From the NCBI GenBank assembly GCA_947479055.1, contig CANJYE010000008.1, forward strand, positions 22,462-86,461: a DNA stretch of 64,000 nt, in the 5' to 3' direction. The position numbers and the translations under genes were made by a program. This DNA comes from Erythrobacteraceae bacterium. Its GTDB lineage: Bacteria; Pseudomonadota; Alphaproteobacteria; Sphingomonadales; Sphingomonadaceae. Below the pieces are notes generated by a model that saw only the letters and a program-made list of their open reading frames with translations, was not told the DNA's origin and did not search any database. Below are positions 53,577-62,582 of this stretch, one piece after another (the stretch's first letter is position 1; the number at the start of each line of letters is the position of its first letter).

Positions 53577-55304
53577 GTGGTCGTGAAGCAGGAAGCTGTC
53601 GCAGCGAAAGCTGTGTTCGATGTCGTAGTGGTCGGATCGGGCGCGGGCGGGCTGGTGGCAGCCGTCCGCGCAGCCGACCTCGGCCTCAGCGCGATCGTGA
53701 TCGAGAAGGAACATCGCTACGGTGGCACATCCGCTACCTCGGGCGGCTTCGTCTGGATTCCCAACCACGGCCGCCCCGGCAACGAAGGGGACACGCGCGA
53801 GGCGGCGCTGACCTATCTTTCGCGCGTCTGCCAGGGCGATTTTCGCCAGGACCGGGTTGAGGCCTGCGTCGACCGGGGGCCGGAAATGGTCCGCTATCTC
53901 GACGAGATCGGCATCGCGCTCGATGTCATCCCCTTCCCCGACTATTTCCGCGACGAGCCGGGCGCGACCGACAGCCGCATGATCGGCGCGCGTGAGCTGG
54001 ACGCGAAGGAGCTGGGCGAACAATTCTTCACCATGCGGGAGACCTTCCCCGCCTTCCGCCTGTTCAACCGCTACACGCTCGACCTGATGCAGGCTTTCGC
54101 CTTCGCCCAGCGGCCGCGCGGCTGGCAGTGGGTCGCGGCCAAGATGTTCGCGCGCTACTGGCTGGACCTCGGCTGGCGGCGGCTGACCTGGCGCGACCGA
54201 CGGCTGGCGCTGGGCGCGGCGCTGATCGGACGGTTGCGCAAGGCCATGCTGGAGCGCGACATCCCGCTCTGGCTCGACACCAAGCTCACCGGCCTGATCG
54301 AACGGGACGGCAAGATCGCCGGTGTCTGCGTCGCCCGCCACGGCGTGGCGATGACAATCGAGGCGCGCCACGGGGTGATCCTCGCCGCCGGCGGGTTCGA
54401 ACAGAACCAGGAAATGCGCGACCGCTACCTGCCGGTCAGGACCGATGCCCGCTGGAGCCAGTCGCCCAAGGGGGCCAACATGGGCGAGGCGATCGTCGCC
54501 GGGGAGAGCATCGGCGCGGCCACGGAATCGATGGACTGCTGCTGGTGGGCGCCCAGCATGCAGCTCCCTTCGCGCGAGGTCGCCAACAGCGATGCGGTCC
54601 ACCAGATGTGGCTCGATCACAAGCATCCGCACAGCCTGTGCGTCAACCGGCTGGGGCTGCGCTTCGTCAACGAAGGCGGGGCCTATGACCGCTTCGGCCT
54701 GGCCATGATCGAAGACCAGAAGCGGACCGGCGCGAATATCCCGTGCTGGATGATTTTCGACGCGACCTATCGCAAGCTCTACACCGCCGGCGGCATCCTG
54801 CCGAGCACGGTGGTGCCAGACCGCAGGATCCCGCGCGACTGGTGGGACCAGTACCTCTACCGCGCCGGTAGCATCGAGGAACTGGCGGGCAAGATCGACA
54901 TCGATCCGGCCACGCTGGCAGGTACGGTGGCAAGGATGAACGAATTTGCCCACACCGGCGTCGATCTCGATTTCGGGCGCGGCCAGAGCAGCTATGACAA
55001 GTTCTTCGGCGACCCGCGCCACGGCCCGAACCCATGCCTCGGTCCGCTCGACAAGGCGCCGTTCTACGCCATCCGGGTCGATCTGGGCGACCTTGGCGGC
55101 AAGGGCGGGCTCAAGGCCGACGCTGCGGGCCGAGTCCTCGACCGGGCGAACGACCGCCCGATCGAAGGGCTCTACGCCATCGGCAACAGCTCCGGCGCGC
55201 CCTGGGGCAATGCCTATCCCGGCGGCGGCTCGACCCTCGGCCCCGCCACGGTCTTCGGCTTCATCGCCGCAGGACACATCGCTCGGCGGGCGAATATGGG
55301 GTGA
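53577..55304 (+). CDS. FAD-dependent oxidoreductase, 3-ketosteroid-delta1-dehydrogenase-like
   Basis: 575 residues; GTG start with GGGGGGAGA 7 nt upstream. The FAD-binding Rossmann motif is VVVGSGAGGLVAAVRAADLG (near residue 14), followed by KEHRYGGTSATSGGFVWIP. GVILAAGGFEQNQEMR and the C-terminal GNAYPGGGSTLGPATVFGFIAAGH match KstD and flavocytochrome-c relatives; the Tyr-Pro-Gly-x-Gly carries residues used in KstD catalysis. It dehydrogenates a ring or enone-type substrate. It is 46 nt behind the Rieske gene, so probably the same operon. A true steroid substrate is not proven. Confidence 0.85.
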   Translation: MVVKQEAVAAKAVFDVVVVGSGAGGLVAAVRAADLGLSAIVIEKEHRYGGTSATSGGFVWIPNHGRPGNEGDTREAALTYLSRVCQGDFRQDRVEACVDRGPEMVRYLDEIGIALDVIPFPDYFRDEPGATDSRMIGARELDAKELGEQFFTMRETFPAFRLFNRYTLDLMQAFAFAQRPRGWQWVAAKMFARYWLDLGWRRLTWRDRRLALGAALIGRLRKAMLERDIPLWLDTKLTGLIERDGKIAGVCVARHGVAMTIEARHGVILAAGGFEQNQEMRDRYLPVRTDARWSQSPKGANMGEAIVAGESIGAATESMDCCWWAPSMQLPSREVANSDAVHQMWLDHKHPHSLCVNRLGLRFVNEGGAYDRFGLAMIEDQKRTGANIPCWMIFDATYRKLYTAGGILPSTVVPDRRIPRDWWDQYLYRAGSIEELAGKIDIDPATLAGTVARMNEFAHTGVDLDFGRGQSSYDKFFGDPRHGPNPCLGPLDKAPFYAIRVDLGDLGGKGGLKADAAGRVLDRANDRPIEGLYAIGNSSGAPWGNAYPGGGSTLGPATVFGFIAAGHIARRANMG

Positions 55305-55501
55305 TGTGAGGCAAGCGCCAATTGGCCGCTTTGCGACACAGCGATCAATATGGTTGAGACCAGGGCACTTACGCCCTGTCATGGTGTTATTTTGAATACC
55401 TGACTTTGCCGGACAGCCGGGAAAAATTCCCGGAGCTTCGCTGGAAATTGCTCGCGAACCGTGTCAACTGGACTTCCAAAACGAGATTTTTCTGAAATCG
55501 C

Positions 55502-56176
55502 ATGGTCGAAACGCTCTCACTCGCCAATCGAATGGACATTCCATCGCCGTCTGTCTCGCCGCGCGAAAGGCTGATCCTGGCGGCAGAGCGACTCTTTGCG
55601 CGGTCCGGGATCGACGCGGTGCCACTACGCGAAATTGCCCGCGCGGCTAAGAACGGCAACAACAACGCAGTACAGTATCACTTTGGAACACGCGAAGGAC
55701 TGTTGCGCGCGATCTTCAGCTATCGCATCCATCAACTCAACCGCCTTCGCTCTGCGATCCTGGCCGAACAGGACGTTGGCGGGCAAGGCCCTGACCTGCG
55801 CGGGGTCGTCAAGGCATGGCTGCTGCCGCTGGCGTTGATCGTCGATGAAGGCGGCAAGCACAACTATGCGGCCTTCATGGCCCATTATGTCCTGACCAAC
55901 ATCTCGGTCGATACCGCATTGGCGGTGGCCAACACCCCGGCAGAACGCGCCTCGCTCAGCCAGTTCATCGACCTGATCGCACGAGCCTTGCCGCACTTGC
56001 CGATGCCGACCTTGTTGGAACGGATCCAGCTGACCTACCTGACTTTTGCCAATATGCTGGTGCGTCACGACAACAGCGTTCCGCACGACAGCACGGATCG
56101 TCTCGATGCCTCGGTGCGTGACACGCTGGAATGCATCGTCGCCTATCTTTCGGCACCATTTCCGACCGGATTCTAA
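55502..56176 (+). CDS. TetR/AcrR-family transcriptional regulator
   Basis: 224 residues. The N-terminal helix-turn-helix reads LILAAERLFARSGIDAVPLREIARAAKNGNNNAVQYHFGTREGLLRAIF, with the family's typical HTH and the start of the regulatory domain. An in-frame Met at residue 11 could be the true start. The C-terminal domain (about 85-210) is helical and binds a ligand. It lies between the KstD-like gene and the TBDR at 56304 and may control either. The operator is not identified. Confidence 0.9.
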   Translation: MVETLSLANRMDIPSPSVSPRERLILAAERLFARSGIDAVPLREIARAAKNGNNNAVQYHFGTREGLLRAIFSYRIHQLNRLRSAILAEQDVGGQGPDLRGVVKAWLLPLALIVDEGGKHNYAAFMAHYVLTNISVDTALAVANTPAERASLSQFIDLIARALPHLPMPTLLERIQLTYLTFANMLVRHDNSVPHDSTDRLDASVRDTLECIVAYLSAPFPTGF

Positions 56177-56219
56177 CAGCCGGATCGCCAGGCTCCCCTA
56201 CCTCTGCGGGAATTATGGG

Positions 56220-56248
56220 TTGACCTTATAGGCGATGTCGCCCAAAAT
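56220..56248 (+). promoter_or_regulatory. Sigma70-like promoter of TBDR at 56304
   Basis: TTGACC (56220-56225), a 17-nt spacer, then CAAAAT (56243-56248). It starts 56 bases before the start codon. The -35 element matches 5 of 6 and the -10 matches 4 of 6. Confidence 0.45.
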
Positions 56249-56303
56249 GTCGAAGACAGATGACTTAAATGTCAGTCCAATTGCTTAAAGGAGGATTCCG
56301 ATA

Positions 56304-58784
56304 ATGCGTTTTTCCAAGATGCTTCGTCATACGCTTTTTGCGGCCACCACCGCCTGTGTGGTAGCGGTCCCGGCCTACGCCCAGGACAACAAAGCCGGTG
56401 CCTCAGGCGACGAGGAAATCATTGTAACCGCTCGCAAGCGCGACGAGACGCTGATTTCCGTGCCCGTGGTCGTGACCGCAGTCAGCGGCGAAACCCTGGC
56501 CCAGCGCGGCATCATCAATCTCGATGGCCTTGCCCAGATCGTCCCGCAGCTGATTATCGGCGATCAGGGCGGCTCGCTCCAGGGCGGCAACATTTCGATT
56601 CGCGGCATCTCCGGCCCCGACCAGAACCCGTTCGGTGACTCGGCCGTGTCGTTTAACGTCGATAGCGTGCAGGTCTCCAAGGCCTCGGTGCGCCGCATGA
56701 GCGATTTCGACACTGCCCAGATCGAAGTGCTGAAGGGGCCGCAGGCACTGTTCTTCGGCAAGAACTCCCCTGCGGGCATCATCTCGATCCGCACCGCCGA
56801 CCCGACCAAGTCATTCTCGGCCGGCATCAAGGCCGGTTATGAATTCGAAGCCAAGGAAATCCGCACCGAGGCTTTTGTCTCCGGTCCGCTTTCGGACTCG
56901 CTCGGCTTCCGTCTCGCCGGCGTCTACAACGACAAGAAGGGCGACCTGAACGACGTCACGCCTGACAACTCGCGCTACAAGAACGAAAGCCACAACCAGA
57001 AGTCCAAGGACTGGGCACTGCGCGGTACGCTGAAGTGGGAACCGAGTTCCACTTTCGACGCCAAGCTCAAGTTCAGCTATGGCCAGCTTGAGAACAATGG
57101 CGTTCAGGCCGCCACCACCTATGTCAGTTGCCCCGATGGTGTGCGCCAGAACGGCAGCGGCATCGACCAGTGCCACGCCGGCGGTCGCAACGTCAACGCG
57201 GGCTATGGCACCATCGTCGCGACGATCCCGGCCCAGCAGAATTTCTATCGTGCCGATGGCGCCAACTTCCTCAAGCAGAAGCAGATGCTTGGCGGGCTGG
57301 AGATGAACTACCATCCCTCAGACCACCTGACAGTGACCTCGGTCACCGGCTATTACAGCGTGAAGATGAAGGAATGCGCCAATTTCGAGAACGACACCGG
57401 CATCATCCTGCCGAGCTGTGGCCAGGTGAACAACAGCGAGTTCTCGCAGGAATTGCGTATGTCCAGCGACTATGATGGTCCGCTGAACTTCACTGGCGGT
57501 CTCTATTATTCGAAGACCAAGGGCACCAGTGGCGCCTTCACTTACCTTTTCGCCGGTCAGGGCGGACTGGATAGCCTCTATGGCGGCGCCTATGGCATTC
57601 TCGTCGATCCCAGCGTCGTGGTTCCGGGCCTGAATTTCGGTGCGATCCCGGGCAGCGGCTTTGCCGCCGGTACCTACCAGAACCCGCTGTTGCTCAACAA
57701 CTACTTGCTCAAGCAGAAGGGCACGGCCTATTCGGCCTATCTGCAGATCCAGTTCAAGCCGATTGAACAGATCGAAATCGACGTCGGTGGCCGTTACTCG
57801 AAGGAAAAGAAGCGCCTGCCGCTCGTTCGCAGCGGTGGCGGCGTGCAGGATTTCAGCGCGCCGAAATTCTTCCTCGATGAATCGACCGAGATCGCCAATG
57901 GCTTCCTGAAGTCCCGCAAGGGCAGCTGGAACGACTTCTCGCCGGAAGCTACCATCAGCTATCGCCCGAACCAGAACATGACTGTGTTCGGATCCTACAA
58001 GCATGGCTTCCTCTCCGGCGGCTTCAACTCGGGCTCGGTCACTTTCACCGTTCCGAACTTCGACCTCAGCTACAACCCGCAGACGATCAAGGGTTTCGAA
58101 GCCGGCCTGAAGCTCCAGACACTCAACAACGCCCTGCGTTTCAACATGGCGGTCTACAGCTACCAGGTGAAGGATCTCCAGGTGTCGAACGTGTTCAATT
58201 CCACGAACACCATCAGCAACGCGGGTTCGGTCAAGATCAAGGGCATCGAGGCGGACTTCAACTACCGCACGCCGCTTGAAGGGCTCAGCATCTATGGTGC
58301 GGCCGCCTACAACAAGGGGAAGTATTCGAGCTACCCGAACGCGCCCTGCTACGGTGGCCAGACGGCAGCGACGGGCTGCATCGGCGGTGTCCAGAATCTG
58401 GGCGGCACCGAACTGATCCGTGCCCCCAAGACCAACCTCAGCGGCGGCTTCACCTATGAAACGTTGCTTGGCACATCGATGAAGATGGGCCTGGCCGGCG
58501 GCTTCAACCGCACCAGCAGCTATCTGACCGACGCCTCCTCAGCGCCGAACGGTCGCCAGCCCGCCTATACGCTGTGGGATGCCTCGGCCCGCGTCGGTGC
58601 GGAAGACGATACCTGGGAAGTGTCGCTGATCGGCCGCAACCTGGCTAACAAGCACTACTTCGTGGCGTCCAGCCTCGTGCCGTTCTCCTTCAGCACGCAG
58701 GGCAACCTCAGCGATCGCTTTGCCACACTCAGCCGTGGCCGCGAGATCGCGGTGCGCCTGTCCTACCGGTTCGGCGGCAAGTAA
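56304..58784 (+). CDS. TonB-dependent receptor
   Basis: 826 residues; AAAGGAGG lies upstream of the ATG. The signal peptide is MRFSKML...AVPAYA (cleaved after 26). The plug carries EEIIVTARKRDETLISVPVVVTA and IEVLKGPQALFFGKNSPAG, and the barrel ends IAVRLSYRFGGK. It shares plug and barrel segments with the TBDR at 2203 (KQKG.AYSAYLQ, IEIDVGGRYS, YKHGFLSGGFNS) and probably arose by duplication with divergence of the mid-barrel loops. A promoter-like sequence is visible before it and a strong terminator after it. Ligand unknown. Confidence 0.95.
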   Translation: MRFSKMLRHTLFAATTACVVAVPAYAQDNKAGASGDEEIIVTARKRDETLISVPVVVTAVSGETLAQRGIINLDGLAQIVPQLIIGDQGGSLQGGNISIRGISGPDQNPFGDSAVSFNVDSVQVSKASVRRMSDFDTAQIEVLKGPQALFFGKNSPAGIISIRTADPTKSFSAGIKAGYEFEAKEIRTEAFVSGPLSDSLGFRLAGVYNDKKGDLNDVTPDNSRYKNESHNQKSKDWALRGTLKWEPSSTFDAKLKFSYGQLENNGVQAATTYVSCPDGVRQNGSGIDQCHAGGRNVNAGYGTIVATIPAQQNFYRADGANFLKQKQMLGGLEMNYHPSDHLTVTSVTGYYSVKMKECANFENDTGIILPSCGQVNNSEFSQELRMSSDYDGPLNFTGGLYYSKTKGTSGAFTYLFAGQGGLDSLYGGAYGILVDPSVVVPGLNFGAIPGSGFAAGTYQNPLLLNNYLLKQKGTAYSAYLQIQFKPIEQIEIDVGGRYSKEKKRLPLVRSGGGVQDFSAPKFFLDESTEIANGFLKSRKGSWNDFSPEATISYRPNQNMTVFGSYKHGFLSGGFNSGSVTFTVPNFDLSYNPQTIKGFEAGLKLQTLNNALRFNMAVYSYQVKDLQVSNVFNSTNTISNAGSVKIKGIEADFNYRTPLEGLSIYGAAAYNKGKYSSYPNAPCYGGQTAATGCIGGVQNLGGTELIRAPKTNLSGGFTYETLLGTSMKMGLAGGFNRTSSYLTDASSAPNGRQPAYTLWDASARVGAEDDTWEVSLIGRNLANKHYFVASSLVPFSFSTQGNLSDRFATLSRGREIAVRLSYRFGGK

Positions 58785-58836
58785 GCCCCGCCCAGGTGAT
58801 CCGCGCCAGCCCGGCACGGATAGCACGACGCAGCAT

Positions 58837-58875
58837 GAAAAGGGCCTGGCCGGTATCCCCGGTCAGGCCCTTTTC
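58837..58875 (+). terminator. Rho-independent terminator after TBDR
   Basis: A long stem pairs 58838-58853 with 58859-58874 (11 perfect A/G-C/T pairs at the base, one G-T pair, then 4 more), ending in TTTTC. It is 53 bases after the stop. Confidence 0.9.
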
Positions 58876-59020
58876 TTGTCTGGCACCCCTGCAACACCGC
58901 GCCGTCGGCCCAGGTTGCCATCCCGTGCAAGCGCAACTGCCATTGCGAACATGGCGCGCACAGCCCTATGGCTTATGCCAAGGTGCAATAGTCCACACCC
59001 CATCGAGTCAACCAGCAGAC

Positions 59021-59821
59021 ATGACCAGCGCCTATCTCACCCCCAACCCGGACTATGGCAACGGCATCTACCGCCGCGCGTTGCGCCTTACAAACCGCGC
59101 TCCGGGCGAGGTGTTCGGCGAACTGGAGGACATGGTCCATGCGATGCGCTGCTCCATCAGCCATGCCGACGGGGTGGTCACCGCGGTCAAGGGAGAGTTC
59201 GTGCGCTGGCCGATGACAACCTGTCCGGGCGCGGTGGCGCAGCTCCAGATGCTGGTCGGAATTCGCCTCGACACGCCGGTCGGATGGTTCTTCTCGGAGG
59301 GGCGGGCGCGGCGCAATTGCACGCATTTCTACGATCTCGCCATCGCGATGCTATTTCACGCCCGCCGCGATGAGGCCGTGCGCCGTTACGACGTGGTGAT
59401 CCCCGACCACCCCGGGCCCGATCCCGTGCGGGCAAGCCTGCTGCGCAATGGCAAGGTGGCGCTGGAATGGCTGGTCGCCGCCGACAGCACGATCCTTTCG
59501 CCCGAACCCTTCGCCGGGCGCAAGCCGATGGCCGGGTTCAGCAGCTGGGCAACCGAGATTCTCGACCCCGAGACGCTCGACATGGCGCTGGTGCTGCAGA
59601 AGGGTTACTGGCAATCCGGCGCGCGGCGCGCGCTGACCGGCCTGCTGCGCGGCCCGATCATGGGGCGCGAGGACCAGCACAAGGGCGTCTGCCACACCTT
59701 CTCCTCGCCCCAGTTCGAGCAGGCCGTGCGGGTGCCGAGCTGGCGCGATTTCACCGATGGCAGCGAGCTCCTGGAATTCCTGCCCATTCCTGAAAACCGG
59801 GGCACCCCCTCCCCGCAATAG
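59021..59821 (+). CDS. DUF2889 family protein
   Basis: 266 residues from MTSAYLTPNPDYGNG. This is a compact DUF2889 protein. It has IYRRALRLTNRAPGEVFGELEDMVHAMRC near the start, FVRWPMTTCPGAVAQLQMLVGI in the middle (the TTCP motif), and NCTHFYDLAIAMLF, which holds the family's Cys-Thr-His signature. It is shorter than the DUF2889 protein at 935-1993, and its CTHF replaces CTHL. The family function is unknown; it lies in a catabolic cluster ahead of a SnoaL-like protein. No clear ribosome-binding site. Confidence 0.75.
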   Translation: MTSAYLTPNPDYGNGIYRRALRLTNRAPGEVFGELEDMVHAMRCSISHADGVVTAVKGEFVRWPMTTCPGAVAQLQMLVGIRLDTPVGWFFSEGRARRNCTHFYDLAIAMLFHARRDEAVRRYDVVIPDHPGPDPVRASLLRNGKVALEWLVAADSTILSPEPFAGRKPMAGFSSWATEILDPETLDMALVLQKGYWQSGARRALTGLLRGPIMGREDQHKGVCHTFSSPQFEQAVRVPSWRDFTDGSELLEFLPIPENRGTPSPQ

Positions 59822-59883
59822 AGCGCTTTCCTGCCCGGCCCGCTTCTGCAATAGTCCATGGACAAGACAAGAAGGAGAGGACG

Positions 59884-60264
59884 ATGCTCGACAGGAACCT
59901 GGCCACCAAGGATGTCTTCATGGCCGCGCTCGGCAGTGGCGACATGGCCGCGCTGGCCGATTGCTTCCACCCGAACTGCGTGACCCGGCAATCGCCCGCC
60001 CACCCCTATGGCGGCGAATACGATGGCCCCGACGGCTTCATAACCATGCTGATGCAGATGCCGGAGGCCTATAGCTTCGAAACCATGGAAAACACCCACA
60101 CTTTCGTCAGCGAAGATCCCAACCACATCGCCTTCGAATTCAGCCTGACCGGCAAGGCCAATGCCAGCGGCAAGCCCTTCGCCAGCACGGTGATCGAACA
60201 TTGGGTATTCGAGGATGGCAAGATCATCGACATCAAGCCGCACTGGTTCCTGATCCCGGGTTGA
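59884..60264 (+). CDS. SnoaL-like (NTF2-fold) protein
   Basis: 126 residues; AAGGAGAGG lies directly before the ATG. It has a SnoaL pattern: ATKDVFMAALGSGDMAALADCFHPNCVTRQSPAHPYGGEYDGPDGF, then HIAFEFSLTGKANASGKPFAS and HWVFEDGKIIDIKPHWF. Such small proteins are polyketide-type cyclases, isomerases or dehydratases. It lies 62 nt after the DUF2889 gene and 43 nt before the FAD monooxygenase gene. Substrate unknown. Confidence 0.83.
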   Translation: MLDRNLATKDVFMAALGSGDMAALADCFHPNCVTRQSPAHPYGGEYDGPDGFITMLMQMPEAYSFETMENTHTFVSEDPNHIAFEFSLTGKANASGKPFASTVIEHWVFEDGKIIDIKPHWFLIPG

Positions 60265-60307
60265 CGGGGCACGGCAGGGACCATTGCGGGAGGGGAAATT
60301 CGGACCA

Positions 60308-61444
60308 ATGAAGACAGCACTGATCAGCGGCAACGGCATCACCGGCCCGGCGCTCGCCTACTGGCTCGGGCGAGCTGGCTACCGATCGACCCTTGTCGAG
60401 CGCGCACCAGTGCCGCGGCCCGGCGGGCAGGCGGTCGACATTCGCGGGGCGGCGCTGCAAGTGATCGCCGGCATGGGCCTGCTCGAACAGGCCCATGCCA
60501 GGCGCACCGCGCTCAAGGGCATGACCATGCTCGATGCCGACGGGTCGGAACTGTTCCGCTCCGAAACCATGACGCTGAGCGGGGGAGACATTGACAACGA
60601 GGATATCGAGATCCTGCGCGACGAGCTGTCGGCTCTGCTGCTGACCGTGGCCCCGCAAGGGACCGAGCTGATCTATGGCGACAGCATCACTGCGCTGCAG
60701 GAAGATGCCGATGGCGTCACTGCCCACTTCGAGAAGGCGCCCTCGCGCCGGTTCGACCTGGTGCTCGGGGCGGACGGCGTGCAATCCGCCACCCGCGCGC
60801 TGGCCTTCGGCGATGCGGCACAGTTCCTCAGCCCGCTCGACGTCGGCATGGCGATCTACAGCGCGCCCAACCATCTGGGGTTGGAGGATTGGGAAATCTA
60901 CTACAAGCACGGCAGCGATTTCTGCCTGGTCTATACCGTCAACCAGAACCGGTCCTTGCGCGTCTGCCTGCGCTTCCCGGCTACGCTGGAGGAAGAAAAG
61001 CAAGGCGGCAGCGCCGGCCAGAAGGCACTGGTGCGCCGCCGCTGCGCCGATTTCGGTTGGGAAACGCCCGCGCTGCTCGACGCGATGGACAGCTCTTCCG
61101 ATTTCTGGCTCGGCAGCGTGGCGCAGGTGATCATGCCGCACTTCACCAAAGGCCGCGTCGCGCTGGTGGGGGACGCCGGCTATTGCCCCTCGCCCTATTC
61201 GGGCCAGGGCACCAGCCTCTCGCTGGTTGGTGCGCAGGTGCTGGCCGACGAACTGGGCAAGGCGGAGGGCGACCACGCCACCGCCTTCGCCCGCTATGAA
61301 GACAGGATGCGCCCCTTCATCGAGGCGAACCAGGAACTGGCTCGGCTCGGCCTCAGGGTCGGACTCGACAACGAAGTAGGCCAGCAGCTGTTCGGCGAGG
61401 CAATGGAACTGGCCAAGAACGCGATCGCGCTGGAGCTGGTGTAG
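60308..61444 (+). CDS. FAD-dependent monooxygenase (PHBH-type)
   Basis: 378 residues from MKTALISGNGITG; GGGAGGGGAAA lies upstream. Motifs are the N-terminal GNGITGPALAYWLGRAGYRSTLVERA FAD-binding fold, the middle GADGVQSATR and the C-terminal ALVGDAGYCPSPYSGQGTSLSLVGAQVLADEL. Class A flavin monooxygenases hydroxylate or epoxidise aromatic or other rings with NAD(P)H and O2. It follows a SnoaL-like gene and precedes an enoyl-CoA hydratase gene by 236 bases. Substrate unknown. Confidence 0.9.
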   Translation: MKTALISGNGITGPALAYWLGRAGYRSTLVERAPVPRPGGQAVDIRGAALQVIAGMGLLEQAHARRTALKGMTMLDADGSELFRSETMTLSGGDIDNEDIEILRDELSALLLTVAPQGTELIYGDSITALQEDADGVTAHFEKAPSRRFDLVLGADGVQSATRALAFGDAAQFLSPLDVGMAIYSAPNHLGLEDWEIYYKHGSDFCLVYTVNQNRSLRVCLRFPATLEEEKQGGSAGQKALVRRRCADFGWETPALLDAMDSSSDFWLGSVAQVIMPHFTKGRVALVGDAGYCPSPYSGQGTSLSLVGAQVLADELGKAEGDHATAFARYEDRMRPFIEANQELARLGLRVGLDNEVGQQLFGEAMELAKNAIALELV

Positions 61445-61680
61445 CACTGCCAGCGGCCAGCAGATCGAGCTGGTCGATCCATTGCTCCAGCTGTTCCTGC
61501 CGCTCGTCATCGGCCATGCCAATCTCCATCAGGCGCCCGCGAGCGGGCCTTGTCTAGGACGGACGCGGTCAGCCGGATTTAACCATCCTTGCCAGATTGC
61601 GCGGCTGCGCCGGATCGGGCAAGGCATAGCCACGCGGCCCCCTTGGCGGGCCGGACGCGACAAGGGGCCAGGAAACGCAC

Positions 61681-62565
61681 ATGTCCTACGAATACATCCG
61701 CTACGAAACGGCCGAAGGCATCGCCACGCTGACGCTCAACCGCCCCGACAAGCTCAACGCCTTCAATTCCGACATGCGCAGCGAGATGGTCGATGCCTTC
61801 GACCGGATCGATGCCGATGATGCGGTGCGGGCGGTGGTGATCACCGGCGCTGGCCGGGCCTATTGCGCTGGCGCGGATATCTCCGGCGGCTCGGCCGGTT
61901 TTGTTGGCAAGCGCGAAGGCGGGCTGGTCAACGAGGACGGCAGCTTCAATTACGATGTCGATGCCGCGCGTGACGGCGGCGGGCGGCTGACGCTGCGGAT
62001 TTTCCAGCTGCTGAAGCCCGTGATCGGCGCGATCAACGGCGCGGCGGTGGGCATCGGCGCGACCATGACCCTGCCGATGGATATCCGCCTTGCCAGCGAG
62101 AAAGCGCGCTTCGGCTTCGTCTTTTCCCGCCGGGGGATCATTCCGGAAGCCTGCTCCTCCTATTTCCTGCCGCGCGTGGTCGGGGTCAGCCAGGCGCTGG
62201 AGTGGTGCTATTCCGGCCGGCTGTTCGATGCGCACGAAGCACTCGCCGGTGGTCTGGTCAAAGCGGTCTATCCCGAGGAAGAACTGCTCCCCGCCGCCTA
62301 TGCACTCGCCCGCGAGATTGCCGACAATGCCGCGCCGGTTTCGGTCGCGCTGACCCGTCAGATGATCTGGCGCGGACTGGGCCTGTCTCACCCGATGGAA
62401 GCGCACCGGATCGACAGCCGCGGGGTCCTCTCCCGCAGCGCCAGCGCCGACGCCAGGGAAGGCGTAACTTCCTTCATCGAAAAGCGCCCGGCAGTGTTCC
62501 CCAACACGGTCAGCCACGACATGCCCGACTATTTTCCCTGGTGGCAGGATCCGGAATACGGTTGA
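61681..62565 (+). CDS. Enoyl-CoA hydratase/isomerase
   Basis: 294 residues. Crotonase fold: ATLTLNRPDKLNAFNSDMRSEM at the start, oxyanion-hole motif VITGAGRAYCAGADISGGS, and VIGAINGAAVGIGATMTLPMDIRLASEKARFGFVFSRRGIIPEACSSYFLPRVVG, where the acidic residue near IIPEACSS is one expected catalytic Glu. It hydrates enoyl-CoA in a beta-oxidation-type route. An insert with a run of Gly/Asp (residues about 65-98) makes it longer than the usual 260. It lies 17 bases before the thioesterase gene, probably the same operon. Confidence 0.94.
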   Translation: MSYEYIRYETAEGIATLTLNRPDKLNAFNSDMRSEMVDAFDRIDADDAVRAVVITGAGRAYCAGADISGGSAGFVGKREGGLVNEDGSFNYDVDAARDGGGRLTLRIFQLLKPVIGAINGAAVGIGATMTLPMDIRLASEKARFGFVFSRRGIIPEACSSYFLPRVVGVSQALEWCYSGRLFDAHEALAGGLVKAVYPEEELLPAAYALAREIADNAAPVSVALTRQMIWRGLGLSHPMEAHRIDSRGVLSRSASADAREGVTSFIEKRPAVFPNTVSHDMPDYFPWWQDPEYG

Positions 62566-62582
62566 GCGGGAGAAGGCGAACC

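Noticed and set aside
56216..56284. Short open stretch on the minus strand ending AYKVNP
   Set aside because: Only about 23 codons with no start; it lies in the TBDR promoter region and looks like chance.
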